64,000 nucleotides of DNA from Simmondsia chinensis (GCA_018398585.1 JAGTTD010000011.1:8493001-8557000), one strand, 5' to 3'; positions 20,567 through 33,600 are shown, counted from the first letter of the stretch. Numbers and translations: made by a program. Notes: generated from the sequence alone by a model not told the origin.

Positions 20567-20931
20567 TGTAGCTTCGTGATATCCTATAATATTTAAAAAA
20601 AAAAATTAATCTCACAATGGTAGTGCACATTAAGTTAATCCTAGGGTTGGAGTGCCAATTGTTCCTATTGCACAAAATATCAACGACTTCAGGGCAATGA
20701 TGAACCAAACACTTTATCCCATCATTTATAAAGAACACTTTACTTCGATATGTTAAGTTGGCTATTAAATTAATTTTTTGCAACCATTTATCCCCCAAAA
20801 TGATGAGGTAAAGTATTTGATTTTATCTTTAGATCATTTCAACATAGTGGGAAATACTTGGGATGGCAGTTGGCCAACCCCCAAACACGGGTTAGATTCC
20901 GACATCCCTTGTCCCAGGCTTACCAATAATA

Positions 20932-21028
20932 CAACAACAACAACAAACTCAATGGCTCAACAGGCTCCCGCCAAAGCAAGGTCCGAATTATCCTAAAAGG
21001 AGGTTGTTTTCGAGCGACCCTAACCCTA
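20932..21028 (-). repeat. SINE-like 3' fragment
   Basis: On the minus strand it runs TAGGGTTAGGGTCGCTCG, AACAACCTCC, then GGGAGCCTG...GAGTTTGTTGTTGTTG. It shares the GGTTAGGGGTC...AACAGCCTC...GGAGCC...GTTTGTTGTTG pattern with the copies at 29047-29179 and 29471-29590. The TTG-rich end is a SINE-type 3' tail. It ends next to the 5' LTR at 21070. Confidence 0.55.
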
Positions 21029-21069
21029 AGGAGCAAAATAAAACAATAATAATAATAATAATCTAATAT

Positions 21070-21165
21070 TATTGTAAATATTGGATATTTTTCGGGTACA
21101 ATTTTATAGTTAAATTTGGATATTATTTAATACCCTAGAATATTAGAAATTATGTAAAAGATCTT

Positions 21166-21197
<32 letters not shown>

Positions 21198-21731
21198 ATA
21201 GGGTGAATATCAAATGAGAGCATTTGACTATGGTGAGATATGAGAGCTTAAATCTCAGCCATTGAATTCAAAATGAAGGGCCGAGATTGCACATATAAAA
21301 ATACCCTAAAAACTCTTTCTCTTTCTCCTCCTTTTCATATGTGCAATATCAGCCCTTTATTTTGAATTCAATGGCTGAGATTTAAGCTTTTATATCTCAG
21401 CATAGTCAAATACTCTCATTTGATATTTACCCACATATAATATATGTATATATATACCATTTTCTTCGCGGTTAAGAAAATCCTACCGCTATATATATAC
21501 AGTGTACACAGCAAAAGCAAATGAGAAAAATGAAAGTGAATTGAGAATTGAGCAGAGAGGAATTGAATTTCAGAGGGGTTTAAGGGAAAGAATTTAATAA
21601 TATAATATTGAGATAATTATTTTTTGGTTGTCTAGTCTCTGTACAAAATACTTATTTTCTTTCTTCAAGCTTATTTGAGTTTGTATTTATTCCATTCATT
21701 TTGAGTATAATTTAACCCTAGTTTTACAACA
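21070..21731 (+). repeat. 5' LTR of the 21-kb copia (with nested MITE)
   Basis: It aligns with 26344-26748 from TGTAAATATTGGATATTTTT through AACCGCTATATATATACAGTG to the end. The start is TATTG instead of TGTTG. It is longer than the 3' LTR because of the 232-bp foldback element and its duplicated target (21191-21442). A TATA-rich stretch precedes ACAGTGTA near 21500. Confidence 0.8.
21191..21442. mobile_element. Foldback MITE in 5' LTR, 10-bp TSD
   Basis: The element is 21201-21432 (232 bp). It begins GGGTGAATATCAAATGAGAG and ends with the reverse complement at 19 of 20 positions. The two arms pair over nearly the full length (for example TTGAATTCAAAATGAAGGGC against its complement), leaving a loop of about 45 bp around 21300-21340. 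An exact ACATATAATA duplication flanks it at 21191-21200 and 21433-21442. The 9-11-bp TSD class suggests a Mutator-type origin. It is absent from the 3' LTR. Confidence 0.85.
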
Positions 21732-21746
21732 TGTTATCAGCACGAG
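21732..21746 (+). promoter_or_regulatory. Primer-binding site of the 21-kb copia
   Basis: TGTTATCAGCACGAG directly follows the CA end of the 5' LTR. TTATCAGCACGAG-type sites occupy this place in one group of plant copia elements. The priming tRNA was not identified. Confidence 0.5.
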
Positions 21747-21859
21747 TCTCTAGCCAACTGAGGATTGTTATACACTCGAGGTAAGTTTTTCTTTCTTAAT
21801 CTTTGTGATTTATAATAGCAATTTTACCAATGTTGAATTTATTGCTCTTGATATATCTA

Positions 21860-22600
21860 GCAAAAATTATTTGCCGTGGACCCTTGACATTGAGATCCAC
21901 CTTGATACTATGAATATTAGATAATTAAAAAGGGTAATAGCGCATCCCTACAGGATCGTGCAAAAGCAATGATATTTTTCTGACATCATATCCCTGAAGG
22001 ACTGAAAATTGAGTATATTACTGTAAAGGACCAATATGTCCTTTGATTGAATTTAAAAGGGAAGGTTTGATCATCAAATATCTACGATCCCCCACTACGA
22101 TCCCCCTAAAGCTTGCTATGATTGGATTCACTTGTGGTTCTAGGATTTTAAAATTGTAAGCGAGTATAACTCTGCAGTGTTTAATATTACCTCCCGATTG
22201 TAATTATGCAGTAAAAATATTACTGAGGAGAATATGTTAGAGAAAATGTTCTCTACTTTTCATGCCTCGAATATGCTCCTACAGTAGCAATATCGAGAAC
22301 TAGAATACTCAGAGTTAATATCTGTCTCCTCGTTGCTAAACAAAGTAATGAATTATTGATGAAAAATAATCAGACACGACCAACTAGATCGGAACCATTC
22401 CTTGAAGAGAATGCTTGGATATACGACCATCATGGACGTGGTTGAGGTTGTAAAGGTGGTCGTAGTCATGGACGTGGCCAGGGTCTTGGATGAGGTTATA
22501 GTCGTGGTCATAATAACTAACACTATAGTACCCTGAATGAACCAAAATTTAAGGAGTCCACTAATGACAAGGAGATGAACAAAAGAGAAAAACTTTAGTT
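21860..22600 (+). pseudogene. Copia gag relic
   Basis: Fragments in several frames resemble copia gag. They end in a Gly-Arg-rich segment near 22410-22510 (YDHHGRG, GGRSHGRGQG, GYSRGHNN, interrupted by stops) that normally flanks the nucleocapsid knuckle. There are multiple stops and shifts. Gag identity rests mainly on position and on the GRG block. Confidence 0.5.
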
Positions 22601-24875
22601 TTTCATATTTTCTACTTTGCATATTCATGGCTGGTTAAACTGCTTACTTTTTATTACTCGTTCATTAATATGGTCGCGCACCTACTTATTATTAGTCATT
22701 CATATGGTCGGCTACGTCACTTAACTATTATCAGTTATTATTAGTTCATATGGTCAGCAATGTCGCCCACTTATTTTCAGTTATTCATATGGCTTGCTCA
22801 GCCAATCTATTTGATATTTTATCAAAGGCTCCCGAAGAACACATATTATGTTTCCTGAAAAAATAATATTTTTCATAAATATGGCTATCTATAATTTCGA
22901 GATACCTGTTAGGATAGTTAACCGGAGGCTAATAGACCCACGAGGATTTTAATTTATGACATGACTATTTGAGTCATCCTGGTATAAAGATGATTAAGAG
23001 AATCATTGGTAATTCTCACATCCATTGAAGAACCAGAAGATTCTTATATCGGGTAAAACATCGTGTGCTACTTGTATTCAAGGCAAAGTGATTACTATGT
23101 CATACTCAATTGAAATTGAGTTTGAGTCCCATATATTTGAATGAATACTAAATGGGATATATGTGGGCCAATTATTTTCATCATGTGGACCTATTTGGTA
23201 TGTTTTGCCGAGTTCCCTGTTTTGTTGCGCGGTTTTGCCGCTAATTATAAAAAAAAAAAAAAAATACAGAGACCTCTACCCATTGGTCCCATGAGTATGA
23301 TACAGTTGTGATGTGGTATTTGTGAAACTCCTTACGTAATTGATCCGATTATTCAAGTCGTGGATTATATTATATGAAAATGTAGGAGAATTTAATGATT
23401 ATTGCACGGGATGAATTGCCACACAACCCACGTACAGACATATAATGGTCTTGTAAGATTTTCTAATTAAATACCTATAGCGAATGGCTAGACCATTACT
23501 ATTGCCTATTTTTATATGGGTATATGCTATGATATATGTTGTAGCACTAATTATGGATCTCCCTAGTATAACTTGTCTATGACAAGATCCAGATATATAT
23601 CCCATCTATGAATTTTGGTTGTATAACGTATGTCTCAATTATTCCATCTCAATGAGGAAAGATGGGTCTAGATGAGGGGACTTTGAATTTATCTGGAGAT
23701 ATTAAATGGAAACATTTTATAGTATAATTTGCTGACTGTAAATTTGACAGGGATTCCAGAATTAGGGGAAGAAAATCAAAAGTTGGAAAATGAAAATTTA
23801 TGTGGAATGCATCATTGGACTAGAAGTTCAAAGAATTGTTCACTTATAAATTATTACAAGCCAATTCACATATATATTCACTAATGGAAAGATGGTGACC
23901 AAAATAATACGTCCCCACTATAGATGCTCCTACTCGAATTAATATCCCTATCGAGCGATATTCTAATATATTGAAAAATGTATCCATTGCACGCCAGAAG
24001 CATGGTAGATATATATATTTCAAGATTTGAATCTAAAAAAGAAAATGGAGCAATAGCAAAGATTTGTCCCTCTATTATGAAATTCTTGAGGAGAAAAACT
24101 CTGCAGAGATAATAATATGTATAAGTGAAATTCCTCAAGATTATCAGGTACATGAGACTATTGAAATAGTCAAACTTTTGAAATTATGATGATCAAGAGA
24201 TCTCTATGAAATATGGGATAAGATAGAACCAAAATAAAAATTGATCAAATATTTGTATATACAGTAGCTACTGATTTGATCGAATAAATTGAAGATCTTG
24301 AATTAGAGTTTGTTCAAGAATGCCAACAAAGAAATAATTGGCTAAAATAGAAAGACACAATTCAGGCTAAATTAGCCATGCATAATTTTTGGACTTCAAG
24401 TCCAAATGCCTAAAAAATAAAGCCTATATGCTACATGTAAATGTTGGTGCAGAAAATGATGAGGTGATGAAAATCACAATTTGTAGCCTAAGGTTTATTA
24501 TAGAGATCAGAAAGAGATAGGACATACATATGTAAAAATTTGGTGCAATTAATCTGGCCGTCTCTGTATGCATTTTATGGATATAATAACAACTTATTTG
24601 TACGATGATATTTTTATAAAAGTCCTTGAAGGACCAAAGGTGCCAGAAGCATATAATTCAAAACCGCGGTACATATCTACTAAAGGAGAAATATGTTAAT
24701 ATAATTATGACTCTTGAAGAGTTTAAATAAGTTGTTATACACCTAAACTGAGAACTCGAGATTGAGGATCTATGAAAAGGAAATATTTTATCTCGACCTG
24801 TAGATCGAGCATTAATATAATAGAATATTACTTTATTGGTCAACTTTTACGAGTACGGCACTTAAGTGTTTAATT
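22601..24875 (+). pseudogene. Copia PR-IN relic, heavily decayed
   Basis: Between the gag and RT relics only short recognisable scraps remain. Examples are IKRIIGNSH and CATCIQGK near 22990-23080, matching the GAG-preINT to integrase zinc region, and GPIIFIMWTYL near 23160-23200, where the integrase core would start. No catalytic triad can be reconstructed by eye. A run of A (about 23250-23265) adds to the damage. Confidence 0.5.
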
Positions 24876-26135
24876 ATGTTGTTTAGTGCCTCAATTTTGT
24901 TTGATTTCTTGATAAAAATAAAGGCTCTTTCAGTCCTCAATGAGGCAACAGCTTATCTGAAAGTCCTCGAAAGGCTACAAATGCCAGAAACATATAGCTC
25001 AAAACCTCGAGAGCTGTGTTCAATCAAATTACAAAGATCATTGTATGGATTGAAACAATCATTGCAAATGTGGTACATCCGTCTTAGTACATACCTTCTA
25101 GAAGAAGGATATGTGAACAATCCCGTTAGCCCATGTGTTTTTATTAAGAAATCAAGTTTTGGATTTGCTATCATTGCAGTAGATGTTAATGACTTAAGCA
25201 TCATAGGAACTTTGGAAGTGATTAAACAAGCTATCGCACATCTAAATAAGGAGTTTGAAATGAAAGATCTTAGAAAGACAAAATATTGTCTTGGCTTGCA
25301 AATAGAGCGCTTAACTGATGGAATTTTAATCCATCAAACTGCTTATATAGGGAAAGTGCTTAAACATTTTTACATGGATAACGCACATCCGTTGAGCACC
25401 TTTATGGTCGTCTGATCACTTGATGTGATTAAGGACCCTTTTCGACCTCGAGGGGATGACGAAGAAATTTTTTGCCCTGAAGTGTCATATCTAAGTGCAA
25501 TAGGTGCACTAATATATCTTACTAACTATACGAGGCCAGATATAGCCTTTTCGATTAATTTATAGTAAGGTATAGCTCAACTTAAACATATCTTTCGATA
25601 TCTCCGTGGTACATCTGATATGAGATTATTCTATAAAAGACAACCAAGTCCGATATTGGTTGGATATGCAGATGCTGGATATTTTCCTGATCCACATAGA
25701 AGCCATTCACAGGTAGGATATTTATTTACCTATGGTGACACTGCTATATTTTGATAATCTACCAAACAAACAACAACAACAACTTTTTCAAATCGTGCCA
25801 AAATACTTGCACTTCATGAAGCAAGTAGGGAATGTTTATGGTTGAGATCCCTTATTCAACACGTTCAAGAAGAATGCAGTCTTCCAACGATCAGGGGGAG
25901 TCCGGCATTACTGTATGAAGATAATGCTGCACGTATTGCTCTGATTAAAGGTGGATACATTAAATGCAACATAACTAAACATATCTCACCAAAGTTCTTC
26001 TTTACACACAAGCTTCAGGAGATTGGTGAAATAGATGTTCATCAAGTTTGCTCAAATGAGAACCTGGCAGACTTGTTCACAAAGACATTGCCAACTTCAA
26101 CTTTTGAGAAACTAGTTCACAAGATTGGTATGCGT
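24876..26135 (+). pseudogene. Copia RT-RNase H relic
   Basis: 24876-25415 reads through the RT palm: RELCSIKLQRSLYGLKQSLQ, FIKKSSFGFAIIAVDVNDLS, FEMKDLRKTKYCLGLQIERL. The active-site box at 25182-25193 is DVND where YVDD is required, so the enzyme is inactive. A second frame holds SYLSAIGALIYLTNYTRPDI (about 25480-25555). RNase H follows (25610-26130), with HIFRYLRGTSDMRLFYKRQ, LLYEDNAARIALIKGGYIKC, TKHISPKFFFTH and ENLADLFTKTLP. TAA near 25564 and stops near 25755 break the frame. Confidence 0.8.
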
Positions 26136-26343
26136 CAGACTCAGAAACGCCCCTTACTAATATGTTTATATGAGGGGCAGTTAAATACGAGCTGTACTCT
26201 TTTTTCCTTTGCTATGGTTTTTTCCATTGAGTTTTTTTCCTTAGCAAGGTTTTTAACGAGGCAGGCATATCTAACTTGGACACTATACCCTTTCAAGAGT
26301 GTTATGTCCCGTAATATTGTAAAGGAAAATATCCAAAGGGGAG

Positions 26344-26748
26344 TGTTGTAAATATTGGATATTTTTTGAGTACAATTTTGTAGTTGAGTTTGGATATTAT
26401 TAAATATCTTAGAATATTAGAAATTATGTAAAAGATCTTTGTATACATAGATATATATATATATATACTCGTTTTCTTTGCAGTTAAGAAAATCTAACCG
26501 CTATATATATACAGTGTAAACAACAAAAGCAGATGAGAGAAGTGAAAGTGAATTGAGAATTGAGCAGAGAGAAATTGAATTCGAGAGGGGTTTAAATGAA
26601 AGAATTTAATAATATAATATTGAAAGAATTATTTTTCAGTTCCCTAATTTTTATACAAAATACTTGTTTCCTTTCTTCAAGCTTATTTGAGTTTGTATTT
26701 TTATTTCCTTTTTTTTTGTTAGTATAATTTGTCCCTAGTTTTATAATA
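26344..26748 (+). repeat. 3' LTR of the 21-kb copia
   Basis: It starts TGTTGTAAATATTGG after the PPT and ends GTTTTATAATA, where the 5' LTR has GTTTTACAACA. Length is 405 bp, close to the 5' LTR without its nested MITE (about 420 bp). Confidence 0.8.
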
Positions 26749-27428
26749 AATGCAATAATAACAAAACTATATAACAATACAGTGAAGTAACAATAAACAA
26801 CAACAAGGCGGTAGCAATAGCATACATGTAAGCCTAGGGACTTTGTTCATTAGCTACGCAGTGCTACTCTATCCTAAACTGCTTTGTCAGCTGTACGTAT
26901 TTTTGCGTTCCACTTAGCTCTATTTAAGGAAATCTTCTTATTTAGGCTTTACCAATATAAATAAAGAAGTGTTATTTATATTTTAGTACCTTGAAGTTTT
27001 TTTGAAAATAATAAAAAGGAACCTAACATTTTTAAATTATTAAAAAGCCCTATAAGTTTTTGTTGTATCAATAAAAATGTTCTTAAATTTTATTGTATTA
27101 ATAAAAAGGTCCCTCTTCAGTATGAAAAAAATAATTTTTAATCAATAGAACTAATATGACAATTGGCTGTTAGAGATGCTAGAGTAAATTGACAAAAACA
27201 CTATTTAATAAATATATTTTTAAATAAATTAAGCAAAAATATATAATTTCTAAACAATTAATATAATATCACAAATTTTATATTTTTAAAGTAATAATAA
27301 AGGTATTGAAAACTCTTTCATTAATTTAATGTAGCATTATTAAAATCAATTGCCACATAACTCGGTCAAAATAAAATAACGTTGTCGTGTTTGTGAGGAG
27401 CCTAACCTAAACAAGCCTAGACCAACGG
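26749..27428. other. Intergenic and upstream region of PLMT
   Basis: AT-rich, with no gene seen. Phrases such as ATCAATAAAAATGTTC and TTAATAAAAAGGTCC around 27070-27120 repeat and look like a small degraded element. The proximal promoter of the PLMT gene should lie in its last few hundred bases. Confidence 0.4.
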
Positions 27429-27436
27429 TATAAATA
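27429..27436 (+). promoter_or_regulatory. TATA box of PLMT
   Basis: TATAAATA lies 93 bp upstream of the chosen start codon. A start site about 30 bp downstream would give a 5' UTR of roughly 60-70 nt, with a GAGAGAGAGA-type purine-rich stretch just before the ATG. Confidence 0.55.
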
Positions 27437-27528
27437 ACTGATTGGAAATGATGCAGGGTGTTCCGTCACTGCCGACCCGAATCTTGGGCCAAAGCCAAAC
27501 ACTGAAGAGAGGGAGAGAGACAGAGAGA

Positions 27529-30500
27529 ATGGGAGTGTGGGCAGGGATAGGTGTTCTAGTGCCATTCCCATTCTACTACTGGCTATGGACTCAACCTCAG
27601 TCCTGGGTTCATCTCTGCGGCAAAGGTCGCGACCCTTCCAAGGTGATGGCCCATGTGTCTCACCTCTTGAAGCTAGTTCAGTTCTTCTCTCTCTTCTCTG
27701 TCTCCTCTTTCTCTTGGCCCCCTCCTCTTTTCTTTTGGCCCCTTTTCATTCTTGGCCAGTTCCTTAACTTCAGGTTCCAATCTAATTCGCTCTCTTCTCT
27801 CATTTTTGATTGTTTGAATCTAAAATTCGAATTTTGGCACATGGGTTGTTTTTCTTTGTGGTTTTGCTAACTGGGTCGGTGTTGTTTTGGTGGACGAATT
27901 GGAATGTAGTGTTAAACACCTCAAATGTGAGTCTAGTAAGAATCTTACTAGTAGACTTCTAAGAAGAGATAAATATGTAATGTCAATTGGTTTTGGAAGT
28001 TCACATGGCTTATGTATAGACCTCATATATTCCAACTCCATGAGTCGGGTCTAAGGAAGGTGAAATTTAACAGGGTCTACGGCATTGTGTTTATTTGAAT
28101 GCTTTGTATGAATCCTTTGAAATTACAGCTTGTGTTTATATATAGACCTCCAGCCATTTTCACTTTATAACTTTCTGAATCATACACTGGGAATTTGGTG
28201 CTTGAAATATGTGGTATTGTCAGGGAAATAAACCTAAAAGAACATCAAAAAAATTTGACAAAAAAGAAACAACACATCAGATTTACATGGTTTGACTAAT
28301 TATTTCTATATTTACGGAGTCATAGAGATTTCACTATTTTTAGGAAGTTCTGCATGGACTTTTCTTTTCTATTCTCTTAATCTTCTTAAACCCCAAGTAG
28401 GGTTTTTAAGGCGACATTAGAAAATCCTAATTACCTAAGAAAAAAAGACCCTACTATAGAAATTAGGTTCCAAATAGAAAACCCAACAATTATATAGACA
28501 ACGAAGATATTATTTTGGTGAAAAAATTGGAGTCACCTTTGTTGTCTGCAGTATTGTGTAATTACTGAATGTTATTTCTGCGTTCTATGAAAATGTAGAT
28601 TTTGTATGACATGGATAGATTGTTAGCTTTGCTTTGCCGATACATAGTGTATTGGTTTAAATGTTCTACTGTCTATATTTAGTGAATAGCTTCAAGTCAG
28701 TTGGATTACTGGGATTTTGCGGTTCAGTTCGCTGCTTTATTGGGTATTCCTTTCTGGTTCAGAGGCAGTAGTCTTGAATGTGCTAACAACTTAATAAACA
28801 TTAATAGTGAAGTAGAACGTCATGTCGGAGGTTGTATTAGTATTGCACAGTTGATGATGCACTGACTACTTGCCTGCCTGCCTGCCTGCCTATCCTTTGA
28901 TTTCTACTTAATGTGACTTGCTTTGTGTCTGTTGTGTTTGTGTTTGCTTTGTGTCTGTTGTCTTGCTCGTCGTGTGTTTTGCCCTACTCATACTTTGTTG
29001 CTCTCCTGCTGCCAGGTCACATGCTCTATGCTGCAGACCAGCCTCTCAGGTTAGGGGTCCTTTAAACAGCCTCTCTTCAGGGTAGCCCCCTGAAGGGGAA
29101 AGACTGCGTACATCTACCCCCCATAGCCTGTTTTTGCCGGAGCCCTTGCAGGCACTGGGTTTGTTGTTGTTGTTGTTGATACACTGAGGTGATGGCCATC
29201 TCGACCTAAATGAAGAAATGACTCTAGATAGAGTGGAGTGGAGGGCTAGCATATATGTAGTTGATATAGCGGTTTAGGATAGAGGAGCACAACTAAGATA
29301 GTTCTAGCACCCTTAGGCTTATAGGTATGCCTGTTTGATTATATTTGCTATTGCTGTGTGTTGGTTGCTTATTGTTATGTCGCTCTGTTACTGTATTGTC
29401 TATCGTTGCTTTATGCTTTATGCTTTCTATGAGCCGTTATTTTTAGTCTTTTTTATGCTTTTATGCTTTTCAGGTTAGGGGTCTTAGAACACAGCCTCCC
29501 TTTAGGGATAGGTAAGGCTGCATAGATCCCCTGCCCTTCCCGACCCTACATATGCAGGAGACCTTGAGGCACTGGATTAGTTGTTGTAGTGGTCGATGCA
29601 CTGGTGAGTTTTGGGTGGGATAAGGTGGTCTTTTATGCTTTTTGTTGACAAGATGTTTTGGGGGCTTTACTGATTTAACTTTGGTTGATTTGTAGAGATG
29701 CTAGAGGTCTTTTTGTGTTAACTTATGTTTGTGTTTGCTTTTTATTTTTTAAGATATCTTGTCCTTAACATTTAATATATCCTTTCCCTTTTAATACAAT
29801 TTTTTTTCCCTTACAAAAATGGGTGGCTGTGCTGCTTGTTGTCATCATATTCTTAGCCTGTTAGAGGCCTTTGTTGGTGTGATGCTATTGAGAGTATCGT
29901 AATGCAAGGAGCCTAGAGGGTGGAGAAAGCCTTGGAGATGAGTAAGTTAATGCCATTTTAGAGTAGGTGGATAAATGAATCGAAAAAAGACAACAAGTGT
30001 GAAAACTAGGAAAATCAACGGGCAAGCATCACAAAAGAGATGGTCTTTTATGGATTTCCTTGCGACATATGACAACATAATTGATTGTCATTGTAAGGAG
30101 TCATGTACCTTATGTTGTATTCTTGTGTTATGATTTGGGACCTTTATCGGTTTTCTAATAATATAATGACTTGTTTGGTCAAACTTTTTTTTAGGAAAAA
30201 AAAAAATCTATTTTTAGAATATAAGGGTGTTTCACCTCAAAAGAAAATTATTATTATTATTTTCTGTTTTTAAGTAGAAGTAGGAAAGTGGTGCTTCTCT
30301 TTTCAAACAGAAGTAAAACCTAAAAATTTTTAGACAAACACCTATCTATTGCAAAATGTGCTTTTAAAAAAATAGCTTTTCACAATTTGGCCAAATAAGT
30401 GCTTAGGTTACACCTAGACTTGGTTGACCTGATGAGGACGATGTCCCAAAAGGATAGAAAAATCCTTTTCCCTTGTGACTTTCCAAGAAATGAAGAAGGG

Positions 30501-30624
30501 GAGAATCAGCTGAAAATGAATCTCTAATCAAGCTTTAAAATGCCTATATTTAGTTAAAAGTGAAAGGAACTAGGTTCTGTTGGTCAGATTTAAATTTCCT
30601 ACATGCCATTTAGAACGCGGGGGT

Positions 30625-30655
<31 letters not shown>

Positions 30656-33600
30656 GGGAGGAGCGGGTTTCCAGTAAGATAATTAGCCTACAAATCATTT
30701 AATAAGTATCTTCTTAATAAATTTATCATATAATTGTTTGAATTTTGTTTCCGTCAAGTTTCATAAGCATTGGAAATGTGAATATGATTTTGAAATGCCG
30801 AATCGGGTTTATAAGCGTGAAAATTAGTGGTTTAGGAGTTCCCTAGAACTATGGTTTGGTCAAAGCAGTACAAGTAGATTACTCAAGTACTTGATAAGAT
30901 CATATGTTCACTTTTTTCGAACTACATTGATCAAGAGAAGCTCAGAAACTTAAGGATATTTCATCAGTCTCAGAAGACATTGACACTCAAAGGTCATTTG
31001 AGCAAGAACATGTACGCGCTTACTAAAGATAAGGAAACTCTAGTATTGGGTCTCATACATTTTTGCCCGAATTAAAGGACATACAAATATCTCTGCTCTC
31101 TGTTGACATCTTTATTTATATTTTTCCCATGAAGTTTCTTACTGTGTTTAAATTCCCTTACCCCATTCTCACTTACCTACCAAAAAAGGAATAGAATTAC
31201 TATGTGCTTGAACTTAAAAGGAGAACAATTGGATATTCCCTCTTCTCTGAAACTAGTCTTTATATCCCATAGAAAATAACTGACTTGCATGATGCTATTA
31301 AAAGGTATAGCCAAATCACATCGATTCAAGATAAAGTTATAGAACTAGTCTGTCACTTGGGTTTGAGTATTCGATTAGAGCATTTGAAGGAATTGTGGGT
31401 GTTGTATGAACATTTATTGCTTGACAATGGGATACATTGACATTGTTTATCAAGATGTTAGACTCGATAATTTTCCTAGGTGTTTTCTTGCTTTTGGTCT
31501 AATTTTAAGTAACTATAGTACTAGCATCTAAATATCCTTACCCTAAACGTGTACTTATGGGTGGATTGGAAAATCAAGGTAACCCTGCACTGAAGTTACA
31601 AGTTACCATATCTTGCTCCAAGGTAATCGTAATTTGGCTGCATGTGATGTAGCTATATTCAGATACACATTTAAAAGTTATGACATGAGGGCATCAACTA
31701 CTACTGTACAGCGATGCATGTAGTTTGTGGTATGGTGAGGGAACATGAGGACAATGTAAAGGAAATGAACCAATAGAACAACGAAAGATTCAACAAGAAA
31801 GAGAAATAATACACAAGATTTATATGATTCAGCCAATTTTGACTACATTTACATAGCTGCAGGGGTTTTCACTATTGTTGGGAAGTGTATGGAGAACTTT
31901 TCTTCTTACTCACAAATTTCTCTCGAACACTAAGCAGGATTTTATTGTTATACGAGGGAAACCTTAGCTGTTTCAAAATAAATCCTTAGATGGCCCTAGA
32001 CTTGAAATAAGTTCCCAAATGCAGCCCAACAGACAAAGCCTATCAGCCCAATCATTCCCATCACAATAAATAAAATTAGGCTTCGCACAAGAAGCGCAAC
32101 AAACTAGGAGTAAAACACTACTAAGGTTGAGGTTTTAGTGCAATTGGTTCTAGGTTCAAATCTTTAAACCCGTGTTACTTACCCAGAATAAGGAGCTCTA
32201 TTTTTCTTATTTTGGGGTATATGATTCTTTTTACAACGATTGAGGAAAATCGTTTTTGGCTATCCAGTTATGTCAAATCTTTAAAATTCCTTTGCTCGAT
32301 TTCCCTATACCAATTGAGAATAAATTAATTTTTTTCTTGAGCTTTCTCCTTAAGTCATTGTTTGTATTCATTCAAGTAAGTGATTAATATAAATGAGGTA
32401 AATAACAATTTTATGAACCAAACATTGCCTTAAAGTGCGGTTTATCCTAGGATAAGCCAAATTTACTCAAAATTGTGTTGTTGCGATTCTTTGTCTCTCT
32501 GTTATACATAATATCAGATCTCGCTTTGCAGTCACAAATGTAACTAGTCGTGAGATTGCATTGAGTTTATTAGGGAATATAAATTGGTTTTAATCCTTGT
32601 GTTTGCAATATTTGGAATGAAAAGCCAATCAATCATCAATGTTAATACCTTTGAGTAGTATTTAGCATTTGAACCCTTTTTCCTGGTTACGTAAGTGGGA
32701 TTGGGGAATTTAGTGCTCAATCTTGGATTATAGATGAGATTAGCAATTGATTACAATACATAAGTAGATGGGATTACAAGTGCAATTGCTTTAGCTATTC
32801 ATTTCATCTCATCCTATAATAATCGTGTTGGATAATAATACTACACGTTGGTATGGCACTTTAGACCAAAAAAACATAAGAGGATCATAGGAAAAGAAAA
32901 TTGAGTCTAACATTTAGGCTTCGTTTGTTAGTGGAAAAGATTAGATTATGGGCAGTTGTTTTCCTCAGTCTTCTTTAGCATGCATTGTTAGCTGAAAATG
33001 ATTTTGCGAAGGAAAATATTTTCCTTCTAATGGGTGGAAATGACTATCCCCATAAATTGGCGGAAGTCATCATTCCAAGCAGCTCGAAAATCTTGGGGAG
33101 TTAATTTTATTATTCTATTACTTCCTTATTTATTATATCACTATTTTTGTTGTCCTATAACAAAGCATAAGATGATTGGTGGTATATGTTTTCTTTTATA
33201 CCAAACAAAGGAACATCATAAGGTGAAAGTATATTTTTCTTTAAAACAAACAACATAAAACATCATGTGGATTTTAATTATCCTTGGAAAATCTTTTCTA
33301 AAGGAAAGTATTTTTCCAAGGGATGAGGATTTCCTCTTTACTAAATGGAGTCTTAAATACATGCCCAACTCATATGGTAACATTGATTACGAGAAGGTAC
33401 CATCCTTAGTCAAGCGCACGAAAATTGGTTCAAATTCCTTTTTTTTTTTTTTCCTCTTACATTGGTGAGGAGTACAACTTGTCCTAGAAAGGGAAACTAA
33501 CACTTTGGGGGAAGGGGGGTTATGAAGCTTTGAACCCAAGACCTCTCACTTGGGGGATTGAGAGTTAAACCACTACACCAACACCATTAGCTCAAAGACT

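Larger units (their letters stand above)
21070..26748 (+). mobile_element. Decayed Ty1/copia element with nested MITE
   Basis: The 5' LTR (21070-21731) and 3' LTR (26344-26748) bracket a gag-pol body on the plus strand. A tRNA-primer-like site (TGTTATCAGCACGAG) follows the 5' LTR, and a PPT (CCAAAGGGGAG) precedes the 3' LTR. The flanks AATAT (21065-21069) and AATGC (26749-26753) share three of five bases, an eroded TSD. Gag is nearly unreadable, while RT and RNase H are partly open. The RT box is DVND instead of YVDD. The element is dead. Confidence 0.8.

Noticed and set aside
20932..21028. Interstitial telomere repeat (CCCTAACCCTAA)
   Set aside because: Only two units, and they are explained by the GGTTAGGG part of the SINE-like family seen twice more at 29 kb.
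27448..27528. N-terminal extension of PLMT from an upstream ATG
   Set aside because: The family begins at the MG(V/L)-A motif and the TATA position makes the upstream ATG unlikely to be transcribed. Kept as a finding to check.
32915..33359. MITE candidate with TTTAGGCTTCGTTTG start and GGAGTCTTAAA end
   Set aside because: The TIR match is weak and no target duplication is visible.
33465..33600. Functional tRNA gene on the minus strand
   Set aside because: A and B boxes are good, but there is no acceptor stem or cloverleaf by eye. A SINE head fits better.
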